From Neisseria sp. 83E34 (GTDB taxonomy: Bacteria > Pseudomonadota > Gammaproteobacteria > Burkholderiales > Neisseriaceae): a stretch of 64,000 nucleotides of DNA. The stretch covers positions 186,001-250,000 of the forward strand of contig NZ_LGYH01000001.1 in assembly GCF_001308015.1 (NCBI RefSeq), in the 5' to 3' direction. The translations under genes and the position numbers were made by a program. Shown here one piece after another: positions 55,778 to 64,000 of this stretch (within the stretch, counting starts at the first letter, position 1; every line of letters starts with the position of its first letter). The notes beneath the pieces were generated by a model that did not search any database, was not told the origin of the DNA, and saw nothing but the letters and a program-made list of their open reading frames with translations.

Positions 55778-57055
55778 ATGAAACCGAAGCAGCTCACGCC
55801 GCAGCAGCAAAAAATCCAGCAACAGCTCAATAAAATTTCCGCCCGTTTTAAGGAATATTCGGCTGCGGGTCATTTTCAGCAGGCGATGAAGGAGGCTTTA
55901 AAAGCGCATAAATTAGCGCCGAACTCTACCGCGCCTTTAAGTGATGCGGCAACCATGGCAGTAAAAAGCGGTTTGTGGGATGAAGGCATTAAGTATGCCA
56001 AGCAGGTGTTGAAGCGCGACCCGAAGCATATCAATGCCCACGATGCTTTGTCGCATGCCTATGATGGTAAAAAAGATTGGGCGGGCTGTGGCAAATATGG
56101 TTTGCGCGCATTGGAGCTGCGGGATGAAATTTACGGCCAAGCCTGCCCCGAGCTGCCGAAAATCGAGCCGAAGAAAGCGGGCAAAAAAATCATTTCGTTC
56201 TCGCTGTTCGGCGCAAGTTCCGCGTATGGGGAGCCGGCCGTGATGAATGCCGAACTGTGCCCGTTGGTTTATCCCGGTTGGGTGTGCCGCTTTTATATTG
56301 ATGAGAGCGTGCCGGAACATGTGGTCAGCCGTTTGAAAGAGGCGGGCGCGGAAGTGGTGCAGGTGGATGAAACGCTGCGAAGCTGGCCGGGTACGCTTTG
56401 GCGTTTTCTGGCGGCGGATGATGCGGATGCCGCTTATGTGGTATTTCGCGATGCGGATTCGGTGATTTCACAGCGGGAAGCGAAAGCTGTGGCAGCATGG
56501 CTGGAAAGCGGTAAGCTGTTCCATACCATGCGCGATGCAGGTACGCACACCGAGCTGATTTTGGCGGGTTTATGGGGCATGGCGGCAGGAGCGGTGCCGG
56601 ATATGAGAGGCAAGATTGAGGCCTATCTGAAAAAGCCTTTGGAGTCGCGCCATTTTGCCGATCAGTTTTTCCTGCGTGAAAACATTTGGCCTTATGTGCG
56701 CCAAAGCGTGTGCGCACATGACCGCTTGTTTGGTTTTACGGATGCGGCAGACTTTCCCGAAACATGGGAAAACTTTGATCCTGACCGGCATCATGTCGGC
56801 TGCGATGAAGGCAATTCGCATATTTCCGCCGCGCTCAACCTGCCTGAAGGCAGCCGGATTCTTTGGCGTTTGTTTACCCGCATTTCGCCTTTGTTTGGCG
56901 AAAACTATGAAGAAATTGTGAATGAGCAGGAGCGCTTGGTGTGCGCATATGAAACAACGGTGCAAAACGGCGGATTAAGTGCTTATATCCCGCGCCGTTA
57001 TTCTAAAGGTGTGGAAAGGGGGTTGACTAAAATAACAGTGGCTCCGCTGGGCTAG
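55778..57055 (+). CDS. TPR-containing protein with glycosyltransferase-like region
   Basis: The 425-residue protein has a basic, glutamine-rich start, then a TPR-like helical region (about 25-125: HFQQAMKEALKAHKLAPNS and IKYAKQVLKRDPKHINAHDALSHAY). From about 145 it has an alpha/beta region with VFRDADSVIS, resembling the DxD metal site of glycosyltransferases. It has no signal peptide. ATG 55778 follows ACGGAG; the long in-frame upstream extension runs through a repeat and DUS and is not credible. The catalytic assignment is tentative. Confidence 0.75.
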   Translation: MKPKQLTPQQQKIQQQLNKISARFKEYSAAGHFQQAMKEALKAHKLAPNSTAPLSDAATMAVKSGLWDEGIKYAKQVLKRDPKHINAHDALSHAYDGKKDWAGCGKYGLRALELRDEIYGQACPELPKIEPKKAGKKIISFSLFGASSAYGEPAVMNAELCPLVYPGWVCRFYIDESVPEHVVSRLKEAGAEVVQVDETLRSWPGTLWRFLAADDADAAYVVFRDADSVISQREAKAVAAWLESGKLFHTMRDAGTHTELILAGLWGMAAGAVPDMRGKIEAYLKKPLESRHFADQFFLRENIWPYVRQSVCAHDRLFGFTDAADFPETWENFDPDRHHVGCDEGNSHISAALNLPEGSRILWRLFTRISPLFGENYEEIVNEQERLVCAYETTVQNGGLSAYIPRRYSKGVERGLTKITVAPLG

Positions 57056-57176
57056 TATAGTGAGTGATGAAATTGAATCTTGCATTCAAAGCCCGCTTGC
57101 ACTGCCGTGTGATTTCCGCATTGTTTGCGGCTCGCCACCTTATATGAAAAGCTTATTTTCACAGCTATAAGAAGCA

Positions 57177-57210
57177 CAATGCCTGTCTGAAAGTTTTCAG
57201 ACAGGCATTG
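57177..57210. terminator. DUS hairpin between convergent genes
   Basis: Arms 57177-57192 and 57195-57210 are complementary over 16 bases with a 2-base spacer, between the TPR gene and the ABC permease gene. Confidence 0.8.
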
Positions 57211-57231
57211 TATTTTATCTAACTGCTTAGA

Positions 57232-57981
57232 TTAACGACGGCCTTGAACGTTGTATTTTTTCTCAAGCGAGGCAAACAACCAGCTCAGGCACATGGTCAT
57301 CGCCAGATAAATCAGGGCAATGGTATAAAGCGGTTCTTCATAGATGGAATAGCGGCCGGAAATGGTTTTTTGCACATAGGCCAGTTCGGCAACGGCGATA
57401 ACCGAAATCAGCGAGCTGTCCTTCAGTAAAGTAATAAACTCGCTGGCCAATGGCGGCAACATACGGCGGGTTGCCTGAGGCAGAATCACATAACGCATGG
57501 CTTGCGGATAGCTCAAGCCAAGTGAACGTGCCGCTTCCATTTGGCCTTTGTCGATGGATTGGATGCCGGCGCGGAAAATTTCGGTGATATACGCACCTGC
57601 GTTTACGGTAAGCGCCAACACACCGGCAATCAGCGCGCCGTAATTGCGGCGGATTTCATTGGCTTCTGCGCCGCTGATGAGTATGCCGCCGTCGTAGCTT
57701 ACTAAAATCGGAAACCAGACAAAGTGCCAAATAAAGATTTGTACGAATAAAGGCGTGCCGCGAAAGAGGGTAACGTATATGGTGGTAATGGTGCGCAGCA
57801 GGCTTACTAAAAGTTTCAGCGGCCAGCCGCCTTTTTCAACGCGTATGATGCGGGCCAATGCGCCGAACAGGCCGAGTATGGTGCCGCCGAAGGTAGCCGC
57901 TACGGTTAATCCCAGAGTGGTGAGCGCTCCGTAAAGAAACATCCAACGGTATTCGTAGATGATGTCGAATCTGAAATCCAT
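57232..57981 (-). CDS. Polar amino-acid ABC transporter permease
   Basis: The 249-residue inner-membrane protein is a HisM/GlnP-type permease. It has about five helices and the EAA loop EAARSLGLSYPQAMRYVILPQA that contacts the ATPase, and starts with a membrane segment (residues 13-35). No ATPase or binding-protein gene is adjacent in the window, so it must work with subunits encoded elsewhere. The substrate cannot be told from the permease. It is monocistronic here. Confidence 0.9.
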   Translation of the reverse strand: MDFRFDIIYEYRWMFLYGALTTLGLTVAATFGGTILGLFGALARIIRVEKGGWPLKLLVSLLRTITTIYVTLFRGTPLFVQIFIWHFVWFPILVSYDGGILISGAEANEIRRNYGALIAGVLALTVNAGAYITEIFRAGIQSIDKGQMEAARSLGLSYPQAMRYVILPQATRRMLPPLASEFITLLKDSSLISVIAVAELAYVQKTISGRYSIYEEPLYTIALIYLAMTMCLSWLFASLEKKYNVQGRR

Positions 57982-58104
57982 AATTTTTTCTTTAGAAAAA
58001 CAGCAGTTAAGGGCGCGTGCAAGCGCTTAAATAAAAAGTAAACCCAGTATTTTACAAGAAAATACAATTGAAAGGTTTTTTAATTTTGTGTTTTACATAA
58101 ATTC

Positions 58105-58117
58105 TTTCAGACAGGCA
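58105..58117 (-). repeat. Single TG-type DUS upstream of ribF
   Basis: Exact reversed DUS about 95 bases before the ribF start, in the divergent region between the permease gene and ribF. Confidence 0.85.
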
Positions 58118-58211
58118 TTTAAAAGGGATTAAGCAGCCGCATCGGATTGTCGTAAAGCGGGCATAACGTTTAAAATAGCGGGTTTTGATTAATACTACTT
58201 AGAAAAATCAC

Positions 58212-59147
58212 ATGGAAATCTGGTTCGGCTTAAACCGCAAGCCTGTTTTTGCTCAAGGGGTTGCTGCAACCATCGGTAATTTCGACGGGGTTCATCTGGG
58301 GCATCTTCATATTCTGCGGCGCTTGAAAGAAGAAGCGCAGAAGCGCAGCCTGCCGGCGGTGGCGATTGTGTTCGAGCCGCAGCCGCCTGAGTTTTTTGCG
58401 CGTAAATTCAACAAGCCTTTGCCTTTCCGGCTCAGCCCGTTGCGCGATAAATTGATGCTGCTGGAAGCAACCGGCTGCCTGGATGCGGTTTGGGTGTTGC
58501 GCTTTAATCAGAGTTTTGCCGATATTCCCGCGCAAACCTTTATTGACCGCTTGCTGCGTCAAAGCTTGGATACCCGCTATCTTTTGGTAGGCGATGATTT
58601 CCGTTTCGGAGCAGGGCGGGAAGGCGATTTTGCGATGTTGCAAAGCCAGCAAGGCATGTTCACAGAGCGTACGCCTTCCGTGCTGATTGAGAATATGCGG
58701 GTTAGCAGCACTGCGGTGCGCCAGGCTTTGGCGGGCGGTTTGCTGGATTGCGCAAGCAGCCTGCTCGGCCATGATTATGTGCTTAGCGGGCGTGTCAAAC
58801 ACGGAGCCAAATTGGGGAGGACGATCGGCAGCCCTACGGCCAACATTCATTTGCCTAACCATCATTATGCTTTGAGCGGTGTATTTGTGGTGGAAGCAGA
58901 AGGCAGCTTCGGCAGAAAACGCGGCGTGGCCAGTTTTGGCGTCAATCCCACTGTTTCTCAAACCAGCCGGCAAAAGCTTGAAGTTCATCTGTTTGATTTT
59001 GATGGAAATATCTATGGCGAGCGGCTGCATGTTCATTTTCTGCACAAATTGCGCAACGAAGAAAAATTTCCCGATATAAAAAGCATGATGGTGCAGATTC
59101 AGGCCGACATGGCCGAAGCAAGAAGCTGGCAGCCGATGCCTGTCTGA
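58212..59147 (+). CDS. ribF: Bifunctional riboflavin kinase/FAD synthetase
   Basis: RibF converts riboflavin to FMN and then FAD. The 311-residue protein has the nucleotidyltransferase domain (about 1-180) with TIGNFDGVHLGH and VGDDFRFGAGREG, then the kinase domain (about 185-305) with GRTIGSPTANIHL and GVASFGVNPTV. The last residues MPV and the TGA stop are the first bases of a DUS. ileS follows 117 bases later, the neighbour order common in proteobacteria. Confidence 0.97.
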   Translation: MEIWFGLNRKPVFAQGVAATIGNFDGVHLGHLHILRRLKEEAQKRSLPAVAIVFEPQPPEFFARKFNKPLPFRLSPLRDKLMLLEATGCLDAVWVLRFNQSFADIPAQTFIDRLLRQSLDTRYLLVGDDFRFGAGREGDFAMLQSQQGMFTERTPSVLIENMRVSSTAVRQALAGGLLDCASSLLGHDYVLSGRVKHGAKLGRTIGSPTANIHLPNHHYALSGVFVVEAEGSFGRKRGVASFGVNPTVSQTSRQKLEVHLFDFDGNIYGERLHVHFLHKLRNEEKFPDIKSMMVQIQADMAEARSWQPMPV

Positions 59148-59149
59148 AA
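59137..59149 (+). repeat. DUS supplying the ribF stop codon
   Basis: An exact TGCCTGTCTGAAA overlaps the last codons of ribF; its TGA at 59145-59147 is the stop codon. Confidence 0.9.
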
Positions 59150-59264
59150 GCCCTTATAAAATCAAGGCAATTCCGTTACAATAGTTTTATTTTCTTTACT
59201 TTAAAATATCGGGCCGGCGGTTTAATCTGAGCCGGACCGAGCAACACAGCGACAGAGAACCAAA

Positions 59265-62051
59265 ATGACCGACTACAGCAAAACCGTAAACCTGCTTGAA
59301 AGCCCGTTTCCTATGCGCGGCAATTTGGCCAAGCGCGAACCTGCGTGGCTGAAAAGCTGGTACGAGCAGAAACGTTACCAAAAATTGCGCGAGAAAGCGC
59401 AAGGCCGCCCGAAGTTTGTGCTGCATGACGGCCCGCCTTATGCCAACGGTGACATCCATATCGGTCATGCCGCCAATAAAATTTTGAAAGACATTATCGT
59501 CCGCAGCAAAACGTTGGCCGGATTCGATGCGCCTTATGTGCCGGGTTGGGACTGCCACGGCCTGCCCATCGAATTAATGGTGGAAAAGCTGCACGGCAAA
59601 TCTATTCCGGCCTCCAAGTTCCGCGAATTGTGCCGCGAATATGCTACCGAGCAAATCGCGCGTCAGAAAAAAGACTTTATCCGCTTGGGCGTGATGGGTG
59701 ATTGGGAAAATCCTTATCTCACCATGAACTACCAAACGGAAGCGGATACCGTGCGTGCGCTGGGCGAAATTTATAAAGCGGGCTATCTGTATCGCGGTGA
59801 AAAACCGGTTCAGTTTTGTTTGGATTGCGGCTCTTCGCTGGCTGAAGCGGAAGTGGAATATAAAGATAAAGTTTCCCATGCCATTGATGTGGCTTACCTG
59901 TTTCAAGACAATGCCGCTGTAGCCAAAGCGTTTGGCCTGTCTGAAATCAGCGGGAATGTTTTTGCCGTTATCTGGACCACCACGCCATGGACGCTGCCGG
60001 CCAGTCAGGCGATAGCGGCCGGTGCAGATGTGGTTTACCAACTGATTGATACGCCCAAAGGTAAATTGGTTTTGGCAAAAGATCTGGCTGAAGACGCGGT
60101 TAAACGCTATGGGTTTGAATCAGGTCAAACGCAAGTCTTAGCCGAAACCAGCGGCAGCAAGCTTGAGCATTTGCATTTGAACCACCCGTTTTTAGAGCGT
60201 GATATTACGGTGCTCAACGGTGAGCACGTTACCACCGATGCCGGTACGGGTTTGGTGCACAGCGCACCGGCTCACGGTTTGGAAGATTATTTTGTATGCT
60301 TGAAATACGGCATACAGCTTTACAATCCGGTTAACGGCGAAGGTCGCTATATTTCCGAAATGCCGCGTGTAGCTGGTATGACCGTATGGGAAGCCAATCC
60401 GGTTATTATTGAATGGCTGGAAGAAGAAGGCAAGCTACTGGCAAACAATAAAATCGAACACAGCTATGCACATTGCTGGCGACATAAAACGCCTTTGATT
60501 TACCGCGCAACCGGCCAATGGTTTATCGGTATGGATAAAACCGGCGCTGATGGAAAAACTTTGCGCGATAAAGCCATGAAAGCGGTGGATAACACCGAGT
60601 TTTTCCCTGCTTGGGGGCGTGCGCGTTTGGAAGCTATGATCGAAGGGCGCCCCGATTGGGTGGTTTCCCGCCAGCGCAACTGGGGCACGCCCATGACTTT
60701 TTTCATCCATAAAGAAACCGGCGAACTGCATCCGCGTTCGGCTGAGCTTTTGGAAGAGGTTGCCAAAAAAATTGAGCAAAAAGGTATCGAAGCGTGGTTT
60801 GCCTTGGATAAGCATGAATTGTTGGGCGAAGAAGCCGAACAATATGAAAAGCTTTCCGATACCATGGATGTGTGGTTCGATTCCGGCAGCACCCACTTTT
60901 CTGTGTTGAGAAGGCGTGAAGAGTTGGTTTGGCCTGCCGATTTGTATCTCGAAGGCAGCGACCAGCACCGCGGCTGGTTCCAGTCGTCTATGTTGACAGG
61001 TTGCTCTACGGTTGGTCGTGCGCCATATAAGCAATTGTTAACCCATGGCTTTGTGGTTGACCAAAACGGCCGTAAGATGTCCAAATCATTGGGCAATGTG
61101 GTGGCACCTCAAGAAGTGTATAACGAGTTCGGCGCCGATATCCTCCGTTTGTGGACAGCTTCTACCGATTATTCCGGCGAGCTGGCGATTTCTAAGGAAA
61201 TTTTGAAACGCGTAACTGAAAGCTATCGCCGTATCCGCAATACTTTGAGCTTTTTATTTGCCAATTTGAGTGATTTCCACCCTATGGATGATGCGGTTCC
61301 ACAAGACCAAATGGTGGAAATTGACCGTTATGCCATGGTGCTGGTGCGCCGCCTGCAAGAGCGTTTGGCCGGTGATTACTATCCGCGTTATGCGTTTCAC
61401 TTTGCGGTAAAAGATATTGTGGCATTCTGTTCAGAGGATTTGGGTGCATTCTATCTTGATATTTTGAAAGATCGCTTGTACACCACTAAGGCAGACAGCC
61501 ACGCCCGCCGTAGCGCGCAAACCGCTCTTTACCATATTACCCGCAGCCTTGTGTTGCTGATTTCCCCGATTCTCTGCTTCACTGCCGAAGAGGCTTGGGA
61601 CATTATCGGCGGTGGAGAAGAAGACAGCGTTTTGTTCCACACTCTGCACGAATTTCCTGCAATGAATGAAAAAAGTGAAGCTGAGTTGGTGCGCAAATGG
61701 GAAGCTGTGCGCCAAGCGCGCGAGGCTGTAACCGCTGCTATCGAACCTTTGCGTGTTGATAAAACGGTCGGTTCATCTTTGCAGGCAGAAGTAGAGATTA
61801 CCGCGCCGGAGGAGTTGGCCGGTTATCTGAAAGCGTTAGGTGATGAATTGCGCTTTGTGTTATTGGTGTCTAAAGCAACCGTTAACAAAGGCAGCGAGCT
61901 TTCTGTAATTGCTAAAGTGAGCAATGGAGAAAAATGTGAACGCTGTTGGCATTACACCGATGATATCGGCGCTGTTGCCGGGCATTCGACTATTTGTAAA
62001 CGTTGCGCCGGGAATATTGACGGAGAAGGCGAACATCGCGATTATGCATAA
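59265..62051 (+). CDS. ileS: Isoleucyl-tRNA synthetase
   Basis: IleS charges tRNA-Ile. The 928-residue class I enzyme has HIGH at 65-68, the CP1 editing domain (about 200-400, with TTPWTLPAS), KMSKS at 604-608, and a C-terminal zinc finger with CERCW and CKRC. Length matches E. coli (938). A DUS core (GGCCTGTCTGAAA at 59934-59946) lies in codons for GLSEI. The lspA gene that often follows ileS is not present here. Confidence 0.98.
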   Translation: MTDYSKTVNLLESPFPMRGNLAKREPAWLKSWYEQKRYQKLREKAQGRPKFVLHDGPPYANGDIHIGHAANKILKDIIVRSKTLAGFDAPYVPGWDCHGLPIELMVEKLHGKSIPASKFRELCREYATEQIARQKKDFIRLGVMGDWENPYLTMNYQTEADTVRALGEIYKAGYLYRGEKPVQFCLDCGSSLAEAEVEYKDKVSHAIDVAYLFQDNAAVAKAFGLSEISGNVFAVIWTTTPWTLPASQAIAAGADVVYQLIDTPKGKLVLAKDLAEDAVKRYGFESGQTQVLAETSGSKLEHLHLNHPFLERDITVLNGEHVTTDAGTGLVHSAPAHGLEDYFVCLKYGIQLYNPVNGEGRYISEMPRVAGMTVWEANPVIIEWLEEEGKLLANNKIEHSYAHCWRHKTPLIYRATGQWFIGMDKTGADGKTLRDKAMKAVDNTEFFPAWGRARLEAMIEGRPDWVVSRQRNWGTPMTFFIHKETGELHPRSAELLEEVAKKIEQKGIEAWFALDKHELLGEEAEQYEKLSDTMDVWFDSGSTHFSVLRRREELVWPADLYLEGSDQHRGWFQSSMLTGCSTVGRAPYKQLLTHGFVVDQNGRKMSKSLGNVVAPQEVYNEFGADILRLWTASTDYSGELAISKEILKRVTESYRRIRNTLSFLFANLSDFHPMDDAVPQDQMVEIDRYAMVLVRRLQERLAGDYYPRYAFHFAVKDIVAFCSEDLGAFYLDILKDRLYTTKADSHARRSAQTALYHITRSLVLLISPILCFTAEEAWDIIGGGEEDSVLFHTLHEFPAMNEKSEAELVRKWEAVRQAREAVTAAIEPLRVDKTVGSSLQAEVEITAPEELAGYLKALGDELRFVLLVSKATVNKGSELSVIAKVSNGEKCERCWHYTDDIGAVAGHSTICKRCAGNIDGEGEHRDYA

Positions 62052-62074
62052 AGCCTTTGTCAGTTAATCAATAT

Positions 62075-62108
62075 AATGCCTGTCTGAAAAAGTTTTCAGA
62101 CAGGCATT
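62075..62108. terminator. DUS hairpin after ileS
   Basis: Arms 62075-62090 and 62093-62108 are complementary over 16 bases with a 2-base spacer, 24 bases after the ileS stop. Confidence 0.8.
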
Positions 62109-62485
62109 CATGTTTTGGATGGCTTAAAAGGCCGTGTATGGCGCTGCATGAACCGTTCGGCTTGCAGAGCTAATTGTTTGTAGCAATGTGTTATAAACTA
62201 TATATAAAGATTAATATGCTTATATCTTAATTTGATATATAACATTTTGAATCGTTGAAATGTTTTTCGGGTTGTTAAGGAAAAACATGATGAAGTTAAT
62301 TACACTTGACTACATTTTTGCTATAATGCGCGCGGTCGCTGCATGAGGCAGATAGTTAAGCCACTTTGAGCAGTAACTGTGCTGGTGTATCTGAATTATA
62401 TTTATTTTGCTCCGCCGGTTTGCTCTGTTTTCAGTGGATTGATTAAAATTTGTACAAACCAACAAAATTAAAAAGGAAATACACA
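62109..62485. other. Leader and promoter region of gapA
   Basis: The 377 bases between the ileS hairpin and gapA hold the promoter at 62319-62327 and a leader of roughly 150 bases. No ORF, tRNA or clear riboswitch was recognised. Confidence 0.5.
62319..62327 (+). promoter_or_regulatory. Extended -10 promoter upstream of gapA
   Basis: TGCTATAAT forms an extended -10 (TG at 62319, TATAAT at 62322-62327), followed by a GC-rich GCGCGCGG start region. The -35 position is poor, as usual with extended -10 promoters. The leader to the gapA ATG would be about 150 bases. Confidence 0.6.
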
Positions 62486-63517
62486 ATGGGCATTAAAGTT
62501 GCCATTAATGGATATGGTCGTATCGGTCGCCAAGTATTGCGCGCTATCTATGATTACAAATTGGAAGATCAATTGGAAGTGGTGGCGGTAAATGCCAGTG
62601 GTTCTTTGGAAACCAACGCACACTTAACCGTTTTCGACAGTGTACACGGCCGTTTTAATGCGGATGTGAAGCATGATGATAAAAATCTGATTATCAATGG
62701 TAAAACAATTGCATTCTTCTCTACCCGTAATCCTCTGGAATTGCCTTGGAAAGATTTGGGTGTAGATTTGGTATTCGAATGCACCGGTGCGTTTACCAGC
62801 AAAGCTAAAGCACAGGCGCACTTGGAAGCAGGTGCCAAAAAGGTATTGATTTCCGCGCCGGGTGAAGCTGATGTGGACGCAACCGTAGTGTACGGTGTGA
62901 ACCATGATGTAATTACGCCCGAGATGACCGTAGTATCCAATGCATCTTGTACAACCAACTGCTTGTCTCCGGTAGCTAAAGCGCTTCATGATGGCCTCGG
63001 TATCGAAAAAGGTGTGGTTACCACAATTCACTCTTTAACTAACGACCAAAACGTTACCGATGTGCGCCATAAAGATTTACGCCGCGCGCGCAGCGGCGTA
63101 GCAAACCTGATTCCTACCAAAACCGGTGCTGCTAAAGCGGTAGGCTTGGTGTTGCCCTCATTGAAAGGTAAGCTGGATGGTTTGGCTATCCGTGTGCCGA
63201 CGATTAACGTGTCTTTGGTAGACCTTTCGTTTACTGCCGCCCGCGATACCTCTGTTGAAGAAGTTAACCAAATTTTGAAAGAAGCTTCAGAAGGCTATTT
63301 GAAAGGTGTGTTGGGCTACAACACGTTGCCTTTGGTATCTATGGACTTCAACCACACAACTCAAGCCAGTTTTTTTGATGCGACGCTGACTAAAGTGGTT
63401 GCCGGTAACTCTGTTAAAGTATTCGCTTGGTATGATAACGAATGGGGCTTCAGTTGCCAGATGTTGAATACCGCACGCGTTATGTTCGGTTTGGAAGTGC
63501 GTCCTTTTTCTGTGTAA
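62486..63517 (+). CDS. gapA: Glyceraldehyde-3-phosphate dehydrogenase
   Basis: GAPDH oxidises glyceraldehyde 3-phosphate in glycolysis or runs in reverse in gluconeogenesis. The 343-residue protein has the NAD motif [10 protein letters not shown], catalytic C155 in [12 protein letters not shown], and the base histidine in TTIHSLTND. The sequence [23 protein letters not shown] is like the neisserial GapA-1 group. ATG 62486 is chosen for the family start and the AAAAGGA site; an in-frame ATG at 62450 lies in the leader. Confidence 0.96.
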   Translation: MGIKVAINGYGRIGRQVLRAIYDYKLEDQLEVVAVNASGSLETNAHLTVFDSVHGRFNADVKHDDKNLIINGKTIAFFSTRNPLELPWKDLGVDLVFECTGAFTSKAKAQAHLEAGAKKVLISAPGEADVDATVVYGVNHDVITPEMTVVSNASCTTNCLSPVAKALHDGLGIEKGVVTTIHSLTNDQNVTDVRHKDLRRARSGVANLIPTKTGAAKAVGLVLPSLKGKLDGLAIRVPTINVSLVDLSFTAARDTSVEEVNQILKEASEGYLKGVLGYNTLPLVSMDFNHTTQASFFDATLTKVVAGNSVKVFAWYDNEWGFSCQMLNTARVMFGLEVRPFSV

Positions 63518-63548
63518 TACCGAATAAACAGCGCATTTAAAATGTTGG

Positions 63549-63589
63549 ATGCCTGTCTGAAAGTGAAGTTAAGCTTTCAGATAGGCATT
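63549..63589. terminator. DUS inverted pair after gapA, right arm mutated
   Basis: Left arm 63549-63563 is an exact DUS. The right arm 63574-63589 has one substitution (AGATAGG for AGACAGG). Confidence 0.7.
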
Positions 63590-63671
63590 GTTTTATTATA
63601 TATGGTCAATCAGCTTAACTTCAGTTCAAAAAATTAATTTGATTAACTATAGTCAAGCTGAATCATAGCGA

Positions 63672-63812
63672 TATGGCAAATAAACTTTATTTTTGTCATG
63701 TCTCCGTTATGCTCGGCTTGAACCGAACATCCCCTAAAGTTACAGGAACTCAAGATACTCGGGGCAAGCTTGAGTATGACGGGTGTGCTAATTTTTAAGT
63801 TTATTTGCTATA
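63672..63812. repeat. REP/MITE-like inverted repeat, copy 3 (most complete)
   Basis: Ends are TATGGCAAATAAACTT (from 63672) and AAGTTTATTTGCTATA (to 63812), near-perfect terminal inverted repeats. Inner arms 63705-63730 and 63755-63781 are an imperfect palindrome. No ORF is inside, and no obvious target duplication was found. Confidence 0.8.
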
Positions 63813-63827
63813 AGGGAGCGAATGGGC

Positions 63828-63862
63828 AATGCCTGTCTGAAAAAGGTCTTCAGACAGGCATT
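63828..63862. repeat. DUS inverted pair near the window end
   Basis: Arms 63828-63841 and 63849-63862 are complementary over 14 bases with a 7-base loop. Confidence 0.75.
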
Positions 63863-64000
63863 TATTTGGTTAGGTTTATCAATTTTATTATGATTTTTGG
63901 GTTATTTGATAATTTTCAAAGTCGTAGCCGGAAATAGTGTTTCGGTTATTTCCTTAAAGCTTTGGGTAACACAAAAACAATGCTTTCTTCTACACCGGCA

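Noticed and set aside
62328-62440. tRNA or riboswitch in the gapA leader
   Set aside because: No cloverleaf, CCA end or known aptamer pattern could be drawn.
63946-64000. A possible 17-codon 3' end of a leftward gene (ending VLPKALRK) at the window edge
   Set aside because: Too short to identify and not supported by any motif; it may be real but cannot be judged from this window.

Overview
The window is a chromosomal segment from a Neisseria-like betaproteobacterium. Gene content is neisserial: paired bfrA/bfrB, malate synthase G, a yajC-secD-secF operon, rpmE2/rpmJ2, a grpE-dnaK pair and RNase G. The clearest signature is a 13-base word, TGCCTGTCTGAAA, repeated dozens of times, mostly as inverted pairs between genes. 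From memory this is the TG-wad dialect of the Neisseriaceae DNA uptake sequence (DUS), described for Neisseria wadsworthii. No rRNA, tRNA, CRISPR array, prophage or intact IS element was seen.

Layout. 0-3.4 kb: histidine genes hisB (5' end cut), hisH, hisA, a small membrane protein and hisF. 3.9-17.6 kb: a TonB-C-like secreted protein, glcB, an RlmL-type methyltransferase, an RsuA-family pseudouridine synthase, grxB, a roadblock-like protein, relA, trxB, two lipoproteins and typA. 17.9-20.3 kb: bfrA-bfrB, a YdjA-like nitroreductase, and the zinc-independent ribosomal protein pair L31B-L36B behind a promoter carrying a Zur-like operator. 20.4-28.6 kb: clpB, then a Type ISP restriction-modification locus. 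28.6-41.3 kb: tas, a sirtuin, an L,D-transpeptidase pair, a HAD phosphatase, an aldehyde dehydrogenase, a radical-SAM DNA-metabolism pair, a VOC protein, an AraC regulator, a PhoD-like phosphatase and thyA. 41.7-64 kb: gdhA, secFD-yajC, grpE, dnaK, a TRIC-like channel, rng, fpr, a HAD-like protein, recG, a TPR protein, an amino-acid ABC permease, ribF, ileS and gapA.

The most unusual element is the Type ISP locus (23150-28629). A nuclease-helicase-methyltransferase gene carries 30 tandem CGAA units near its 3' end. Each unit changes the reading frame, and all three frames stay open beyond the tract. One frame ends in a conserved C-terminal cassette at 27740. The present frame reaches a second, related cassette ending at 27877. 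The third frame fuses the enzyme to the following gene, which looks like the detached C-terminal specificity domain. This suggests a three-state slippage switch rather than an on/off switch. The same locus carries exact copies of three foreign DUS dialects (AG, AT and Eikenella types), pointing to movement between Neisseriaceae.

Genes work together mainly as house-keeping sets. clpB, grpE and dnaK each have a heat-shock-type promoter with the same 13-base spacing. Most genes are separated by DUS hairpins that probably also terminate transcription. In three genes a DUS or DUS variant supplies the stop codon.
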